Positions 1 to 9,270 of a stretch of DNA of 47,598 nucleotides are shown piece by piece (the stretch's first letter is position 1; every line of letters begins with the position of its first letter). Origin of the DNA: Chitinophagales bacterium (GTDB lineage Bacteria > Bacteroidota > Bacteroidia > Chitinophagales > Saprospiraceae); the NCBI GenBank assembly GCA_022360175.1, contig JAKSDI010000073.1, positions 1-47,598 of the forward strand. Reading direction: 5' to 3'. The position numbers were made by a program, and so were the translations under genes. Below the pieces are notes generated by a model that had not been told where the DNA came from, did no database searches, and was given only the letters and a program-made list of their open reading frames with translations.

Positions 1-1350
1 ATAGTTGGTCGGACGGCTTTCTACATTAATAGCTGGCAGTGGAATTGGAGCATCCACAATCCCCATTAAGACATACATTTGTTTAGTTGTAGGCGTATTG
101 GTGCCATTGGGATTGTATTGCTCTTCATTGGGCACTCGTACAGCTCTTCCATAATGGGAGTATTTTAAATTAATCCCATCCTGTTTGAACATGATAAATT
201 CATAGATTTCCGAAGCAGTAGCTGGCTTCCCATCTTTGTTGGTATACTTTGGGTTGTTTTTCCAAATGAAACAAGGAACGGGCCTTTGCTCAACTATTTG
301 CTTTTGCCCATAAATATCCCGATAACGTATTCCTCCGTTTTCATTTCGAGGACCGAATTTTCCCCACATAAGGCCATCAGGGGAAACCTGATTAGTGGCT
401 AACTCTACATAAATCATTTTTCCAGTTTCCGATCCCTCTCCTGATAAGAAGTATGCTTTGACTCGTCCGGCTGGATCCGTTTTCATTTGAACTCCTCCGG
501 AGATACCATGCCAGACTTCTACATTCCAGTGATAAAAAATGGAGCTGTCCCATTCTTCAATGGGTTTCATTTGCATCAATACAGGAATATAGGCGGTCTT
601 GGTTTTTTGATTGAAGAAGCTAAGCACGAAGTAGATGTTATCACCATTCACTGCAAACCAATCCATACTTATCTGATCTCCAAGTTCTTCCTGCGTTTCG
701 GGCAGTCCAGATTTCGGCCATCTTTTGGAACCATAAAATTCCTGGTAGTGTGACTTTACTGCTGACCAGTAAGTAGTCTGTCCTTCTGCACCTGAAGGCC
801 AATTATTGGTATCAAAGGCATAAAAACAAGAAGTTGTATTATAATGACAACAAGCTACCAGATAATCGCCCCAGGCAACTACACAGAAATTTGAATCAAA
901 TGCAAAAATTTCATTATTGGGGTTTGTATCTGTTAAACGAACGGGAGCACTCCAGCTAATTTCACTTTTTGCATCCCCTGGATTCATTCGGGTAGCCCAA
1001 ACACTTGTTGATTCCTGTTTGACATAGGTGTCTGATCCACCATGATCATCTTTTTGTACCCAAATCAAATACATATACCCATTCACAACTACTAAAGAGG
1101 GTTGTCGGGCTGTATTCACCTTGATTCTGTCTTTCAATCCTGATTGATCCTGTGTTTTCTCATTGATCCAGTAGTCAGATTCTTTTTTAGTATCATCCGG
1201 ATTTAAGTGGTCTAATGTTCTACCTGTTGTCCAAACATCAGCATCATGTCCATTACCGATATACCATAGTCGGTCGTTAAAAAATGCAGCAGCCCCTGGG
1301 TTTTGTTGGGTGCCGATATCAGGGTGTAAAAGGCCGGTGTAATTCTTCAT
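1..1350 (-). CDS. Hypothetical protein, propeller-like, 3' end beyond window
   Basis: An uninterrupted frame of 450 codons runs from ATG (start at 1350, protein begins MKNYTGLLHPDIG) to the left edge, where the gene continues. There is no signal peptide or membrane segment, so a cytosolic product or a non-classically exported one is likely. I do not recognise the family. The sequence is rich in W, Y, G and N and has several stretches of the kind 'LVVVNGYMYLIWVQ', 'CVVAWGDYLVACC' and 'WFAVNGDNIYFVLSF', at intervals that would suit blades of a beta-propeller. This is inference from texture only. It lies downstream of the HYR protein gene and 319 bp away, so it is probably its own transcription unit. 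The open frame and normal codon use make it a real gene. Its function is unknown. Confidence 0.8.
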   Translation of the reverse strand, partial: MKNYTGLLHPDIGTQQNPGAAAFFNDRLWYIGNGHDADVWTTGRTLDHLNPDDTKKESDYWINEKTQDQSGLKDRIKVNTARQPSLVVVNGYMYLIWVQKDDHGGSDTYVKQESTSVWATRMNPGDAKSEISWSAPVRLTDTNPNNEIFAFDSNFCVVAWGDYLVACCHYNTTSCFYAFDTNNWPSGAEGQTTYWSAVKSHYQEFYGSKRWPKSGLPETQEELGDQISMDWFAVNGDNIYFVLSFFNQKTKTAYIPVLMQMKPIEEWDSSIFYHWNVEVWHGISGGVQMKTDPAGRVKAYFLSGEGSETGKMIYVELATNQVSPDGLMWGKFGPRNENGGIRYRDIYGQKQIVEQRPVPCFIWKNNPKYTNKDGKPATASEIYEFIMFKQDGINLKYSHYGRAVRVPNEEQYNPNGTNTPTTKQMYVLMGIVDAPIPLPAINVESRPTNY

Positions 1351-1668
1351 TTTAGGTGTTTTTGATATGGAAGCTGTTTAAAAACTACTCACAATGCCTA
1401 AAAACTGGTTTTTTGCCCTGCTTTTTGTTTCGTACTTAGCTAATAGCACCACTATTAGCTTCCGTGCGTGCCTCAATCAGTACTAAAAATCATGTTTTTT
1501 GACTATCGCAGCAATTTTCAAACAACTTCATGAAAAAATATGGAAGTCTATTTGTTTAATGCGCTCGTTTTTAGTGTCTTAATGATATGGGTTGAAGTCA
1601 TTTGGAATGCTAAAAGTGAGATCAGCATTAAATCTTTTTGGCTGACCTTACTCTGGCGTAAACCATTA
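1351..1668. other. Intergenic spacer, 318 bp
   Basis: No gene is supported here. It holds a possible weak terminator for the gene ending at 1669 (arms 1619-1626 and 1641-1648, one G-T pair, poor T tract) and a perfect 9-bp inverted repeat at 1438-1460. I found no convincing TTTG/TAnnTTTG promoter for the gene starting at 1350. Confidence 0.6.
1438..1460. repeat. Perfect 9-bp inverted repeat, 5-nt loop
   Basis: The arms agctaatag (1438-1446) and ctattagct (1452-1460) are exact reverse complements around cacca. No T tract follows on either strand, so it is not an obvious terminator. It lies about 90 bp upstream of the gene starting at 1350 and could be an operator for a dimeric regulator or an RNA hairpin. 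Confidence 0.6.
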
Positions 1669-4626
1669 CTATTTTGATATTATAAGTTGTTCCACAAAAG
1701 ACTTTTTATTGTCGGAAATTAAATAAACCCCCTCAGGCAGATGCTCAATTTCCCAATCTATACGATTGGCTCCTGATTCCAGATACTGGATTTCTACTAG
1801 TTGGCCAAAGGAATTATAGAGTTGAAGTGTAGTTGATGATTCAATTGGCTTTTCAAATACGATACTAAAAGAATGATCTGTAGGATTTGGGAAAATAGAT
1901 AGCTCCAAATTAGAAGCTACTTCATAAGGCTTAATCTCCAATGCGTCTTCGTTTATATTGAATACACTATTACCTGTGCCGATCGTCACATGGCTAAATA
2001 CAGCTTCCGTTTGAGCATAGGGCTGATAAGTAAAACTGGCCATCCCAATTTCTACGCACTGCTGCATAGGTACGTATACCCCATGTACATACTGGAAATT
2101 ACTACCAGTACTGCTGTAATAGGCAAAGAACCAATCTCCCTGGCGTTCCAGCTTTAGCCAGAATGGAGAAGGTTTAAAGAATGCCTGCACTACCTTATTG
2201 GCATTTATTAAATAACGGGTTTCATGACGAAGTACATTGGTTAGATTGGAAAAAATGGAAACTTTCTTACTATTAGGAGCATTTGTCTCGCGAATGCTAA
2301 GACCTCCGTAGCCATTAGGAGTAACACTTTCTATTTTGGCGGTGATAGAACCATCTCCGCAAAGACTTTGGTGTGCAAATGCTATATTATCGGAAGTGGT
2401 ACCAATGGCGTTATTCCCACTTCCTGTTATTGTAAATTCACCTGTTGCAGGATTGTCATTTGCGCAAGGGTCAAAACTATAGGCATTGCCAATTGTCACT
2501 TGACCAATATCAGATGTATTCCACTCATCTGGTAAGGCATCACCTAAAACAACTGTAATCAGAGCATTACAATTAGCCATATTAGCAGAAGCATCCGTAA
2601 GAGTCAGTGTTATGGGGATAGTCAGGTCTAGATCATCACAGCTAAATGTCGTTGCCGGAAAACTAACTGCATCAATTGCACAATTATCAGAGCTGTTGAT
2701 AGCATCATATACATCTGCTTCTGTGAGAACATATAAACCATTGGGCTGAATTTCAACGGTAGTATTCTTACAAACTGCTGTTGGAGGAAGATTATCTATT
2801 ACAGTTACTGTGGCATTGCAGTTGCTGGTGTTACCATTATTATCTGTCACGGTGAGCGTCACGCTATTGTTTGGACCAATATCTGCACAAGTAAATGTAG
2901 TATTGTCCAGGCTTAAACCTTGTATTCCACAGGCATCAGAAGAATTATCGTCTACATCTGATGGATTAAGAGTACCTGCTCCATTATTATCAAGGGAGAC
3001 GGTAGCATCCATACAATTCGCCATTGGAGGAGTAACATCCGTAACCGTAATTACAGCTGTGCAGGAGTTGGTATTTCCGCTATTGTCTGTAACAGTGAGC
3101 TGAACGGTTCCGCCTCCAATCATAGCATCGTCACAATCTACAATCGGAGGGTTTAGCTGTAGGGTTTGAACACTACAGTTGTCACTTGAACCATTATCAA
3201 TCTGATCAACCAACAAGTTCTTAATACCATCTTCGTCAAGCGTAACAGTAAGGTTATTACATTGTGGTATTGGAGGTAAATTATCTACTACTGTAACCGT
3301 TGAAGTGCAGGAAGCAGTAAGGCCGGCCGCATCTTCTACTGTTAAAGTAACTGTATGATCACCGAGGTCATCGCAATCGAAATTGGTTTCACTCAGTGTC
3401 CTCATGACAATACCGCAATTGTCAGAGCTATTTTTATTGACCATGCTTACTTCCAGGGTGGCCATTCCTTGTTGATCTAATTCCAAAGTATGATCCTTAC
3501 ATCTTGCCTTGGGCGGAGTGAGGTCAGGTTCATTGCCAGTGACGGAATAATAGGCATAATCCCAGCAATCTGTCCCAAATGGATCGTTTCCTTCAAAAGC
3601 GATGAAATAACCTTCTGTACCAGAAGGTATATCAAATACGCCTGTAGTGCTTGTTATGATTCCGTCAGCAGTACCAAAAGCTGTAGAATATACGATTCCT
3701 TCATCTTCAGTATGAACTACTGGTAAAAAAGTCAAATTATTTTGTGATGTTTCTATTGTGACCCTGGAGTAAGAACTACCTGGGCAGCTTTCAATCTTAA
3801 GCCCGGTAATTAAATCAGTACATGTACTTTTGGTCAATAGGAAGGTATAGGATGCCTGGGGTAGTCTTGACGTCACATAGATATAATAGGTTTTACCTAT
3901 CTCTGTTGTAAATGTCGTTGGCCCATTACCATCTTTTCCTAATACGCAAACCAAATTGCTACAATTGCCTTCGTAGATGTTGTAATGTATTTCATCTGAT
4001 CCAAATGCAATGAAAAATAGTACTGCCTGAAGATTAGCATTCAACAAATTGAGATTATAAGTTTGCCCATCTCCGATCATTTGATACCACACTCCTTTTT
4101 CATTATCTTGTAAACAAACAGGAGGTGATGAAGCCGTTGCATTAGCCGTTGAACCCAATAATAGAGTTTCGGGCTCCCATACGATGTAATCGCCACAATC
4201 ATCATTGACGGCCTGCTCATCCGCACTGCATATTTTTATTCCCCCCATTTCAGCTAAACCAAAAGCCATTAGTTTAATAAAATACCGCTGGCCATCTATT
4301 GAAGAAAAAGTAAAAGTGCTTTCTGGTGTGCCTCCAATAAAAGTCAAATCTGTACAGACGTCTCCTTCATAGACCTCCATACCATTTATTGGATCATCTC
4401 CCCAATAATCTGTAATTGTAATATCATTGCCATCTCCAATGATCGTCAGCCACCCCTCTTCATAGACCCTTACATTTTGTACCGCACAAGAAATGCTGTA
4501 TTCCTTATACGTAATATTACAAGGATCATCATCCAGTCTTATACCAACGGCACATGAACTGATGACCATGATGATTAATAGCAAAAAAGGTATCCAGTAT
4601 TGTTCAGGTGTTTTTACCCATTTCAT
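1669..4626 (-). CDS. Secreted HYR-repeat protein with T9SS sorting domain
   Basis: This is a 985-residue exported protein. The N-terminus has a hydrophobic segment ending in ISSC, so it may be a lipobox or an ordinary signal peptide. Residues about 40-370 contain two beta-rich units of the form 'G-x-W(L/Y)..IGDG' followed by 'YEG.C..L', a type common in Bacteroidota surface proteins. Residues about 374-695 hold four HYR-like repeats (C-x-D...LD..G...L...DNSSDxCGI...F.C.D.G..TVTLTV.D..G..S.C.A.VTV.D). Residues about 697-885 are a DUF1349-like concanavalin-type beta-sandwich (GDGSI.AKIE, GYGGL.IRE, WLKLERQGDW.FAYYSS.G). The last 80 residues are a type A T9SS sorting domain (IFPNPT ... GVYLI). 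It lies 127 bp downstream of a hybrid regulator gene, which may control it. Binding partner and function are unknown. Confidence 0.9.
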   Translation of the reverse strand: MKWVKTPEQYWIPFLLLIIMVISSCAVGIRLDDDPCNITYKEYSISCAVQNVRVYEEGWLTIIGDGNDITITDYWGDDPINGMEVYEGDVCTDLTFIGGTPESTFTFSSIDGQRYFIKLMAFGLAEMGGIKICSADEQAVNDDCGDYIVWEPETLLLGSTANATASSPPVCLQDNEKGVWYQMIGDGQTYNLNLLNANLQAVLFFIAFGSDEIHYNIYEGNCSNLVCVLGKDGNGPTTFTTEIGKTYYIYVTSRLPQASYTFLLTKSTCTDLITGLKIESCPGSSYSRVTIETSQNNLTFLPVVHTEDEGIVYSTAFGTADGIITSTTGVFDIPSGTEGYFIAFEGNDPFGTDCWDYAYYSVTGNEPDLTPPKARCKDHTLELDQQGMATLEVSMVNKNSSDNCGIVMRTLSETNFDCDDLGDHTVTLTVEDAAGLTASCTSTVTVVDNLPPIPQCNNLTVTLDEDGIKNLLVDQIDNGSSDNCSVQTLQLNPPIVDCDDAMIGGGTVQLTVTDNSGNTNSCTAVITVTDVTPPMANCMDATVSLDNNGAGTLNPSDVDDNSSDACGIQGLSLDNTTFTCADIGPNNSVTLTVTDNNGNTSNCNATVTVIDNLPPTAVCKNTTVEIQPNGLYVLTEADVYDAINSSDNCAIDAVSFPATTFSCDDLDLTIPITLTLTDASANMANCNALITVVLGDALPDEWNTSDIGQVTIGNAYSFDPCANDNPATGEFTITGSGNNAIGTTSDNIAFAHQSLCGDGSITAKIESVTPNGYGGLSIRETNAPNSKKVSIFSNLTNVLRHETRYLINANKVVQAFFKPSPFWLKLERQGDWFFAYYSSTGSNFQYVHGVYVPMQQCVEIGMASFTYQPYAQTEAVFSHVTIGTGNSVFNINEDALEIKPYEVASNLELSIFPNPTDHSFSIVFEKPIESSTTLQLYNSFGQLVEIQYLESGANRIDWEIEHLPEGVYLISDNKKSFVEQLIISK

Positions 4627-4753
4627 GGTTAGAATATTTAAAGCTTTAAGTGAATCTTGTAGTGCTACAAATATGTCTACTTAAGCTTCCAATGGGCCTG
4701 CATTATTTATTCAAGATTCTGGACTATTCTTTCAATAGGAATGAAAAGCCTTA

Positions 4754-7700
4754 TTATTTGCGGGTTTTACTCGGAGGGAAGCCAAACTCTTTGGCAAATG
4801 TTCGGGAAAAATAATTAGGGTCAGCAAAGCCAACTTCATAAGCTATTTCCGCAATACTTAGCTCTGTATTTTCTAATAATTGCCTGCCTTTCTGCAAGCG
4901 AACACTTCGAATATAGATAGCGGTAGATTTACCAGTAAGGGCTTTTAGTTTGCGATAAAGCTGGGATTGGCTAATGTGCAATTGTTGAGCAAGTTGATCG
5001 TTCCCGAAATGGGTATTGTGCATTTCCTGATAAATATGCTGTTGCACTTTTTGTAAAAAGACTTCTTCCGTGGATAGCTCCTGTTTGGTACTGGCTGTAA
5101 TTGGTTCATTGATGATACGGCTGTATTTCGTTTGCAGGCGCCGGCGTATTTCAATCAGCTTTTCTAATCGAATCTTAAGCTCTTCTCTGTTAAAAGGTTT
5201 TGATAAATAAGCATCTGCACCACGTTTTAGCCCTTCCAATTTTGAGATTACATCTGCTTTAGCCGTTAATAAGATAATCGGGATATGGCTAGTGCATTCT
5301 TCTTTTCGCAAAGTTTTTACCAACTGATATCCATCCTTTACAGGCATCATCACATCACTGATAATGATATCTGGTATTTCCTTAATCGCTACATCAATCC
5401 CTTCCTGTCCATTTCGGGCAATCAGTATATTATAAGAACTCTCCAGGCAGGATTTGATATAATAAATCACATCTTCATTGTCCTCTACAATCAGCAATAA
5501 AGGCAAGCTGGTATTTGTAGTAATGGATGATGGGTTGGTAGTTGTTTCTAAAATGGGAGGAGTATAAATTGCTTGTTCTTGAGAAATAGCTTCCTTGTGT
5601 CTTGTTTCTTTAATAAGAGGTAATAAAAGCTTGAAGGTAGTACCTTTTCCTTCTGTGCTTTTTACCTCAATAGTGCCATTCATTAATTTTACAAGTTCTT
5701 TTACGAGGGTCAAGCCAATACCTGTACCTTCATTTTGGCGGGTATGGGTATCATCTACCTGATAAAAGCGATTAAAAATATAGGGAAGCTTGTCTTGAGC
5801 AATACCAATACCTGTATCCGATACTTCTATTTTTAGATGTTGGTTTTCCAACATGAATCGGACTATAAGCTGCCCTTCTTCTGGAGTAAATTTGATGGCG
5901 TTGGCAATTAAGTTGGAAAGTATATTTTGTAATTTATTTTTATCAATAGCTACATCTAATTGTTCAATAGCGGTATAAAAAGCTAAATCAATCGTTTTTT
6001 GCTGAGCATAAGATTCAAAAGAAGAAACTATATAACGAAGGTAAGCGACTATATCTACAACAGTTATATTTAATGCTAATTTTCCGGCTTCCAGCTTAGA
6101 AAGATCAAGCATTTGATTGATTAGGCTCAATAAATGCTGGCCATTGCTCTTTATTAGCTCAATTGCTTTATAGTGTTTGAGGTTTTCTCTACGATTATAC
6201 CATTTTTCAGCCTCTTCTGCCATTCCAAGTAATACCGTAAGAGGAGTACGAAATTCATGTGTTATGTTGGTGTATAAACGCGATTTTAATTCGTCCAATT
6301 CCTTTAAGCGCTTAGCCTCTTGCTTATCCAGTTTTCGTTGCAATTGGAATCGGGCGATCATTCCAACAATACCAATGATACCAAACAAGTATATCAACCA
6401 GGCCCACCATTGTTTGTACCATACTTGTTTTACAAATACCTCCAACCTCAATTCATTAGAAGCGGGATTGCCTGCATAATTTTTGGCTTTTACTTTAAAA
6501 GTGTAATCACCAGCAGGGATGTTTTGATAATTGGCAATAGGGGTATTGCCCGAATGCCTCCAGGCTTGTTCATAGCCTTCTAAATACCAACTATAGTGAT
6601 TCTTTTCTGGACTTGTAAAACTGGATAGTGCAAAATAGAAAGTAAAAGATTCATCGCTCGGCTGTAAGATGATTTTTCCATCGGATACAAAATCTTTAGG
6701 GAGCGAGTTAAATAGTGTATCCAGTCGATTGTTATAGCAACTAGCTTTTATCCAGGTCAAATTAGGTGATTCCGCTTCTGTGGCATTGATCTTATCAGGA
6801 AAAAAGGCATTCATTCCGTTTAACCCTCCCATCCAGGCTCTTCCATCGGAAGCTAGATAGGAAGAATGTGTATTGAATTCGTTGTGACATAAGCCATCTT
6901 CTACATAAAAATTTCTAAAAATCCCATCTTCCAAATTGAAGTGACACAATCCTTCTCCTGTGCCTAGCCAGATATTGTTATCCTTTTTAGTCAGGGTATA
7001 AATGATATTATCGGGCAAGCCGTCTTGAATTGTATAATGAGCTAATATCTCTCTTTTAGTATAGTTGAATAATACTAAACCGTTGGTTGTACCCAGCCAA
7101 AGCGAATCTCCTTCTAGAAGCCAGGTCCGGATATGACTAGTACTGTCTTTAAAGATTTTATAGTTGGTCGTTTTTCCATCAGGAAAGCTTATCCGAAGCA
7201 ATTCATTGGATGCAACAGGCTGTGTCCAAAATACATTGGCGATAGAATCGAAATAAGAATAAATTGCTACTTCATGATCACTGAAATGAGGGATTTTATA
7301 AGCTTCTTCTTTTCGGGGGTCAAAGGCAATCAAATTTCTGTCCGTTGTGTACACTATGATTTGATTGGGACTGATGATGAAAATCCGATTATAGTGGACC
7401 TTTTCATGATATAATTTTACGGACCGCTGCTTTAAATCAATGCAATACAGCCCTCCATTCATTCCATCTACTGCCCATAACAGGCTATCTCTTCCCATTT
7501 CCATATCAGCAAAGCGTACATTTTTTAGCCTGGATCGGATAGAAGGTTGATGTTGAAAGGTTTCAAGTGCTAACGGACTGACTTCTTCAAGTGTTGGATT
7601 TATTTGGAAGATTTTACCATTATTCAGATGACAATAGATATAGCCATTATGACCTTCCACTATATTGCGCATGCTATTAGCAATGGGGGGAGTTGATCCC

Positions 7701-8734
7701 AACTCAAAAGCTTCATCAAGGTAGTTTTCAAAGAGCTTTTTGTTTTCTACTATTTTTATCAAACCCGATTCGCTAGCAATCCAAATGACCTCTTCTTTAT
7801 CGATGAAAACAGAAAAATTGACTCCGGTAAGTTTGAGCGTAAATTGTAAAATTCCCTTTTGGGTGTCGTAGCGATACAATTCCTTCTTTTTGGTGACTAA
7901 CCAAATGTTCCTATGATTATCTACCTGTAGATTTTCCCAATCTTCAACCCGAACATTTTGGGGTAGTTGAAAGAACTGAAAGAGCTCTCCAACTGGTTTA
8001 GCTGCAGGATACCAATATCGCTTTTGATGATCTATTGGAAAACGAGGGTGAGCCATGTCTATACTTAATACCTCTTCTAGATCATAGTATATCCATTCTT
8101 TTTTGGATCGGTCAAACTGAATGTAATGATGCCAGTCAGAGGGATGTTCGTAGCTTTTTACATTGTTTCGCCAAACCCAGATACAGGAAGGGTCATTGGT
8201 AATAGAAGGGGCATTAGCACTTAGCAATTCTCCTGTACAGAGATCATTAAGAATCGCTTTACCCGAATCCTTTCCTTTTTTATTGATCCATTCTTTTATA
8301 ATGGGCAAATAAAAGAGTGTTCGTTCTTTAATGATTGTAGTATCGTGAGCTGGAAGATGGAATTCGGCTTCCGGATTCCATTCATCATAGGCAGCTTTAT
8401 AAGGATCATAAATATTATGATGAGCCTTATCTTTCAAAATCCAGAATTTTCCATACTTATCTTCTGACAGGTGTGTTACTGATTGATTGGTAATAATGGT
8501 GCTAGTTTGAGGGCTTAATTCAATTGTTTCGAAATTCAGGCCATCATAACGTACCAGGCCTCCTGCTGTGCCAATCCATAACAAGCCCTGAGCATCTTGA
8601 AAAACAAAATGCACCCAGCGATGAGGTAAGCCATCTTGCTGTGAGAATTGCTCTATTCTGAAACTTGATTGTGCATTGATTCCCAATACAAATCCGAGCA
8701 ATATTCCAATACAAGTCAAAAATCTGACACTCAT
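4754..8734 (-). CDS. Hybrid two-component sensor/regulator, propeller type, AraC output
   Basis: This 1326-residue single-chain signalling protein combines sensor kinase, receiver and DNA-binding output. After a signal peptide (cleavage near INAQ, residue 22), Reg_prop-type propeller repeats ('LWIGTAGGLVRYDG', 'IWLGTGEGLCHFN') fill the periplasmic part to about residue 680. A Y_Y_Y domain follows, then a membrane helix near 775-795. HisKA has the H-box THEFRTPLT with phosphorylated His826. HATPase_c has N-box NAIKFTP and glycine boxes DTGIGIA and GTGIGL. The receiver has LIVEDNED, phospho-acceptor Asp1127 in ISDVMMP, and KPF. The AraC-type HTH occupies about 1225-1326. All key residues are present. 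Such regulators usually control glycan-uptake loci, but here the next gene encodes a secreted HYR protein. A TTTG-N19-TACCTTTA promoter lies directly at the start codon. Confidence 0.95.
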   Translation of the reverse strand: MSVRFLTCIGILLGFVLGINAQSSFRIEQFSQQDGLPHRWVHFVFQDAQGLLWIGTAGGLVRYDGLNFETIELSPQTSTIITNQSVTHLSEDKYGKFWILKDKAHHNIYDPYKAAYDEWNPEAEFHLPAHDTTIIKERTLFYLPIIKEWINKKGKDSGKAILNDLCTGELLSANAPSITNDPSCIWVWRNNVKSYEHPSDWHHYIQFDRSKKEWIYYDLEEVLSIDMAHPRFPIDHQKRYWYPAAKPVGELFQFFQLPQNVRVEDWENLQVDNHRNIWLVTKKKELYRYDTQKGILQFTLKLTGVNFSVFIDKEEVIWIASESGLIKIVENKKLFENYLDEAFELGSTPPIANSMRNIVEGHNGYIYCHLNNGKIFQINPTLEEVSPLALETFQHQPSIRSRLKNVRFADMEMGRDSLLWAVDGMNGGLYCIDLKQRSVKLYHEKVHYNRIFIISPNQIIVYTTDRNLIAFDPRKEEAYKIPHFSDHEVAIYSYFDSIANVFWTQPVASNELLRISFPDGKTTNYKIFKDSTSHIRTWLLEGDSLWLGTTNGLVLFNYTKREILAHYTIQDGLPDNIIYTLTKKDNNIWLGTGEGLCHFNLEDGIFRNFYVEDGLCHNEFNTHSSYLASDGRAWMGGLNGMNAFFPDKINATEAESPNLTWIKASCYNNRLDTLFNSLPKDFVSDGKIILQPSDESFTFYFALSSFTSPEKNHYSWYLEGYEQAWRHSGNTPIANYQNIPAGDYTFKVKAKNYAGNPASNELRLEVFVKQVWYKQWWAWLIYLFGIIGIVGMIARFQLQRKLDKQEAKRLKELDELKSRLYTNITHEFRTPLTVLLGMAEEAEKWYNRRENLKHYKAIELIKSNGQHLLSLINQMLDLSKLEAGKLALNITVVDIVAYLRYIVSSFESYAQQKTIDLAFYTAIEQLDVAIDKNKLQNILSNLIANAIKFTPEEGQLIVRFMLENQHLKIEVSDTGIGIAQDKLPYIFNRFYQVDDTHTRQNEGTGIGLTLVKELVKLMNGTIEVKSTEGKGTTFKLLLPLIKETRHKEAISQEQAIYTPPILETTTNPSSITTNTSLPLLLIVEDNEDVIYYIKSCLESSYNILIARNGQEGIDVAIKEIPDIIISDVMMPVKDGYQLVKTLRKEECTSHIPIILLTAKADVISKLEGLKRGADAYLSKPFNREELKIRLEKLIEIRRRLQTKYSRIINEPITASTKQELSTEEVFLQKVQQHIYQEMHNTHFGNDQLAQQLHISQSQLYRKLKALTGKSTAIYIRSVRLQKGRQLLENTELSIAEIAYEVGFADPNYFSRTFAKEFGFPPSKTRK

Positions 8735-8739
8735 GAGAT

Positions 8740-8770
8740 TAAAGGTAGAAAAACGCTATGATTGGACAAA
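8740..8770 (-). promoter_or_regulatory. Bacteroidota-type promoter of hybrid regulator
   Basis: On the minus strand TTTG (8767-8770) is followed after exactly 19 nt by TACCTTTA (8740-8747), one base from the TAnnTTTG consensus. Only five bases separate the -7 element from the ATG at 8734, so a transcript would have almost no leader. Confidence 0.5.
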
Positions 8771-9039
8771 GTCTTGAGTATACACCTATCGTTTGGCATA
8801 CAAATATGATGATCCGTTCTTCTTGGTATCAAATGACGAATCAAGAGGTGTCGGCTGCCATATGGCTCTCTGCTTTACTACGATAAGCCAAATATTTTCT
8901 TATAACCCACAAAGCTTTTTACGGAGTAGGTATATCTTGACCAGATAAACATAATTGGAGGAATTAACTTGGTCAGATCTCGTGAGAAAAGTTGTGGATA
9001 AACTACACTTTGCTTAACGATTTCGGAGAAATCATATCT

Positions 9040-9119
9040 TTTTTGCTCAGGCAAAAAGCTTTCGACTTCGGAAGAAGTCGCATATTATATTATTTGTACG
9101 ACTTCCTCCGAAGTCGAAA
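9040..9119. repeat. Palindrome cluster: 20-bp inverted repeat plus hairpin
   Basis: Two 20-base arms, 9061-9080 and 9099-9118, are reverse complements with one mismatch around an AT-rich centre. Just upstream, TTTTTGC and GCAAAAA form another perfect stem. Each 20-base arm itself contains the smaller palindrome GACTTC..GAAGTC, as do 9021-9034 (variant GATTTC..GAAATC) and 9151-9165. Confidence 0.65.
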
Positions 9120-9180
9120 TGTCCACCATGAACATTTTCAATAAATTTCTGACTTCTCCGAAGTCTATTCTCTTTATTTG
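9087..9180. repeat. Dispersed intergenic repeat, copy A
   Basis: This stretch aligns without gaps to 13281-13374 at about three quarters identity by eye. The best-kept parts are the core TCCGAAGTCGAAA and the second element ACTTCTCCGAAG. Both copies lie 90-185 bp beyond the stop codon of a minus-strand adhesin gene. Confidence 0.6.
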
Positions 9181-9210
9181 ATACTTGAATTATATAACAT
9201 TTCTATATGG

Positions 9211-9243
9211 TGAAAAGGCTGCCCACATCAAGCAGACAGCCTT
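9211..9243 (-). terminator. Intrinsic terminator of FG-GAP/HYR gene
   Basis: Read on the minus strand, stem AAGGCTG pairs with CAGCCTT around a loop of about 15 nt and runs into TTTTC. It lies 28 nt after the stop codon at 9271. Confidence 0.7.
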
Positions 9244-9270
9244 CATTATAGTATTGAGTTAAAATTAAAT

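Larger units (their letters stand above)
8735..9270. other. Intergenic spacer, 536 bp, rich in palindromes
   Basis: No convincing gene was found; the longest small frame seen (about 42 codons, plus strand, near 8760-8890) resembles nothing. The spacer holds the promoter of the regulator at 8734, a cluster of short palindromes built on GACTTC..GAAGTC between 9020 and 9166, and the terminator of the FG-GAP protein gene at 9211-9243. Confidence 0.6.

Noticed and set aside
487-753. Plus-strand frame of 88 codons
   Set aside because: It is antisense to the continuous minus-strand gene 1-1350 and has no independent support.
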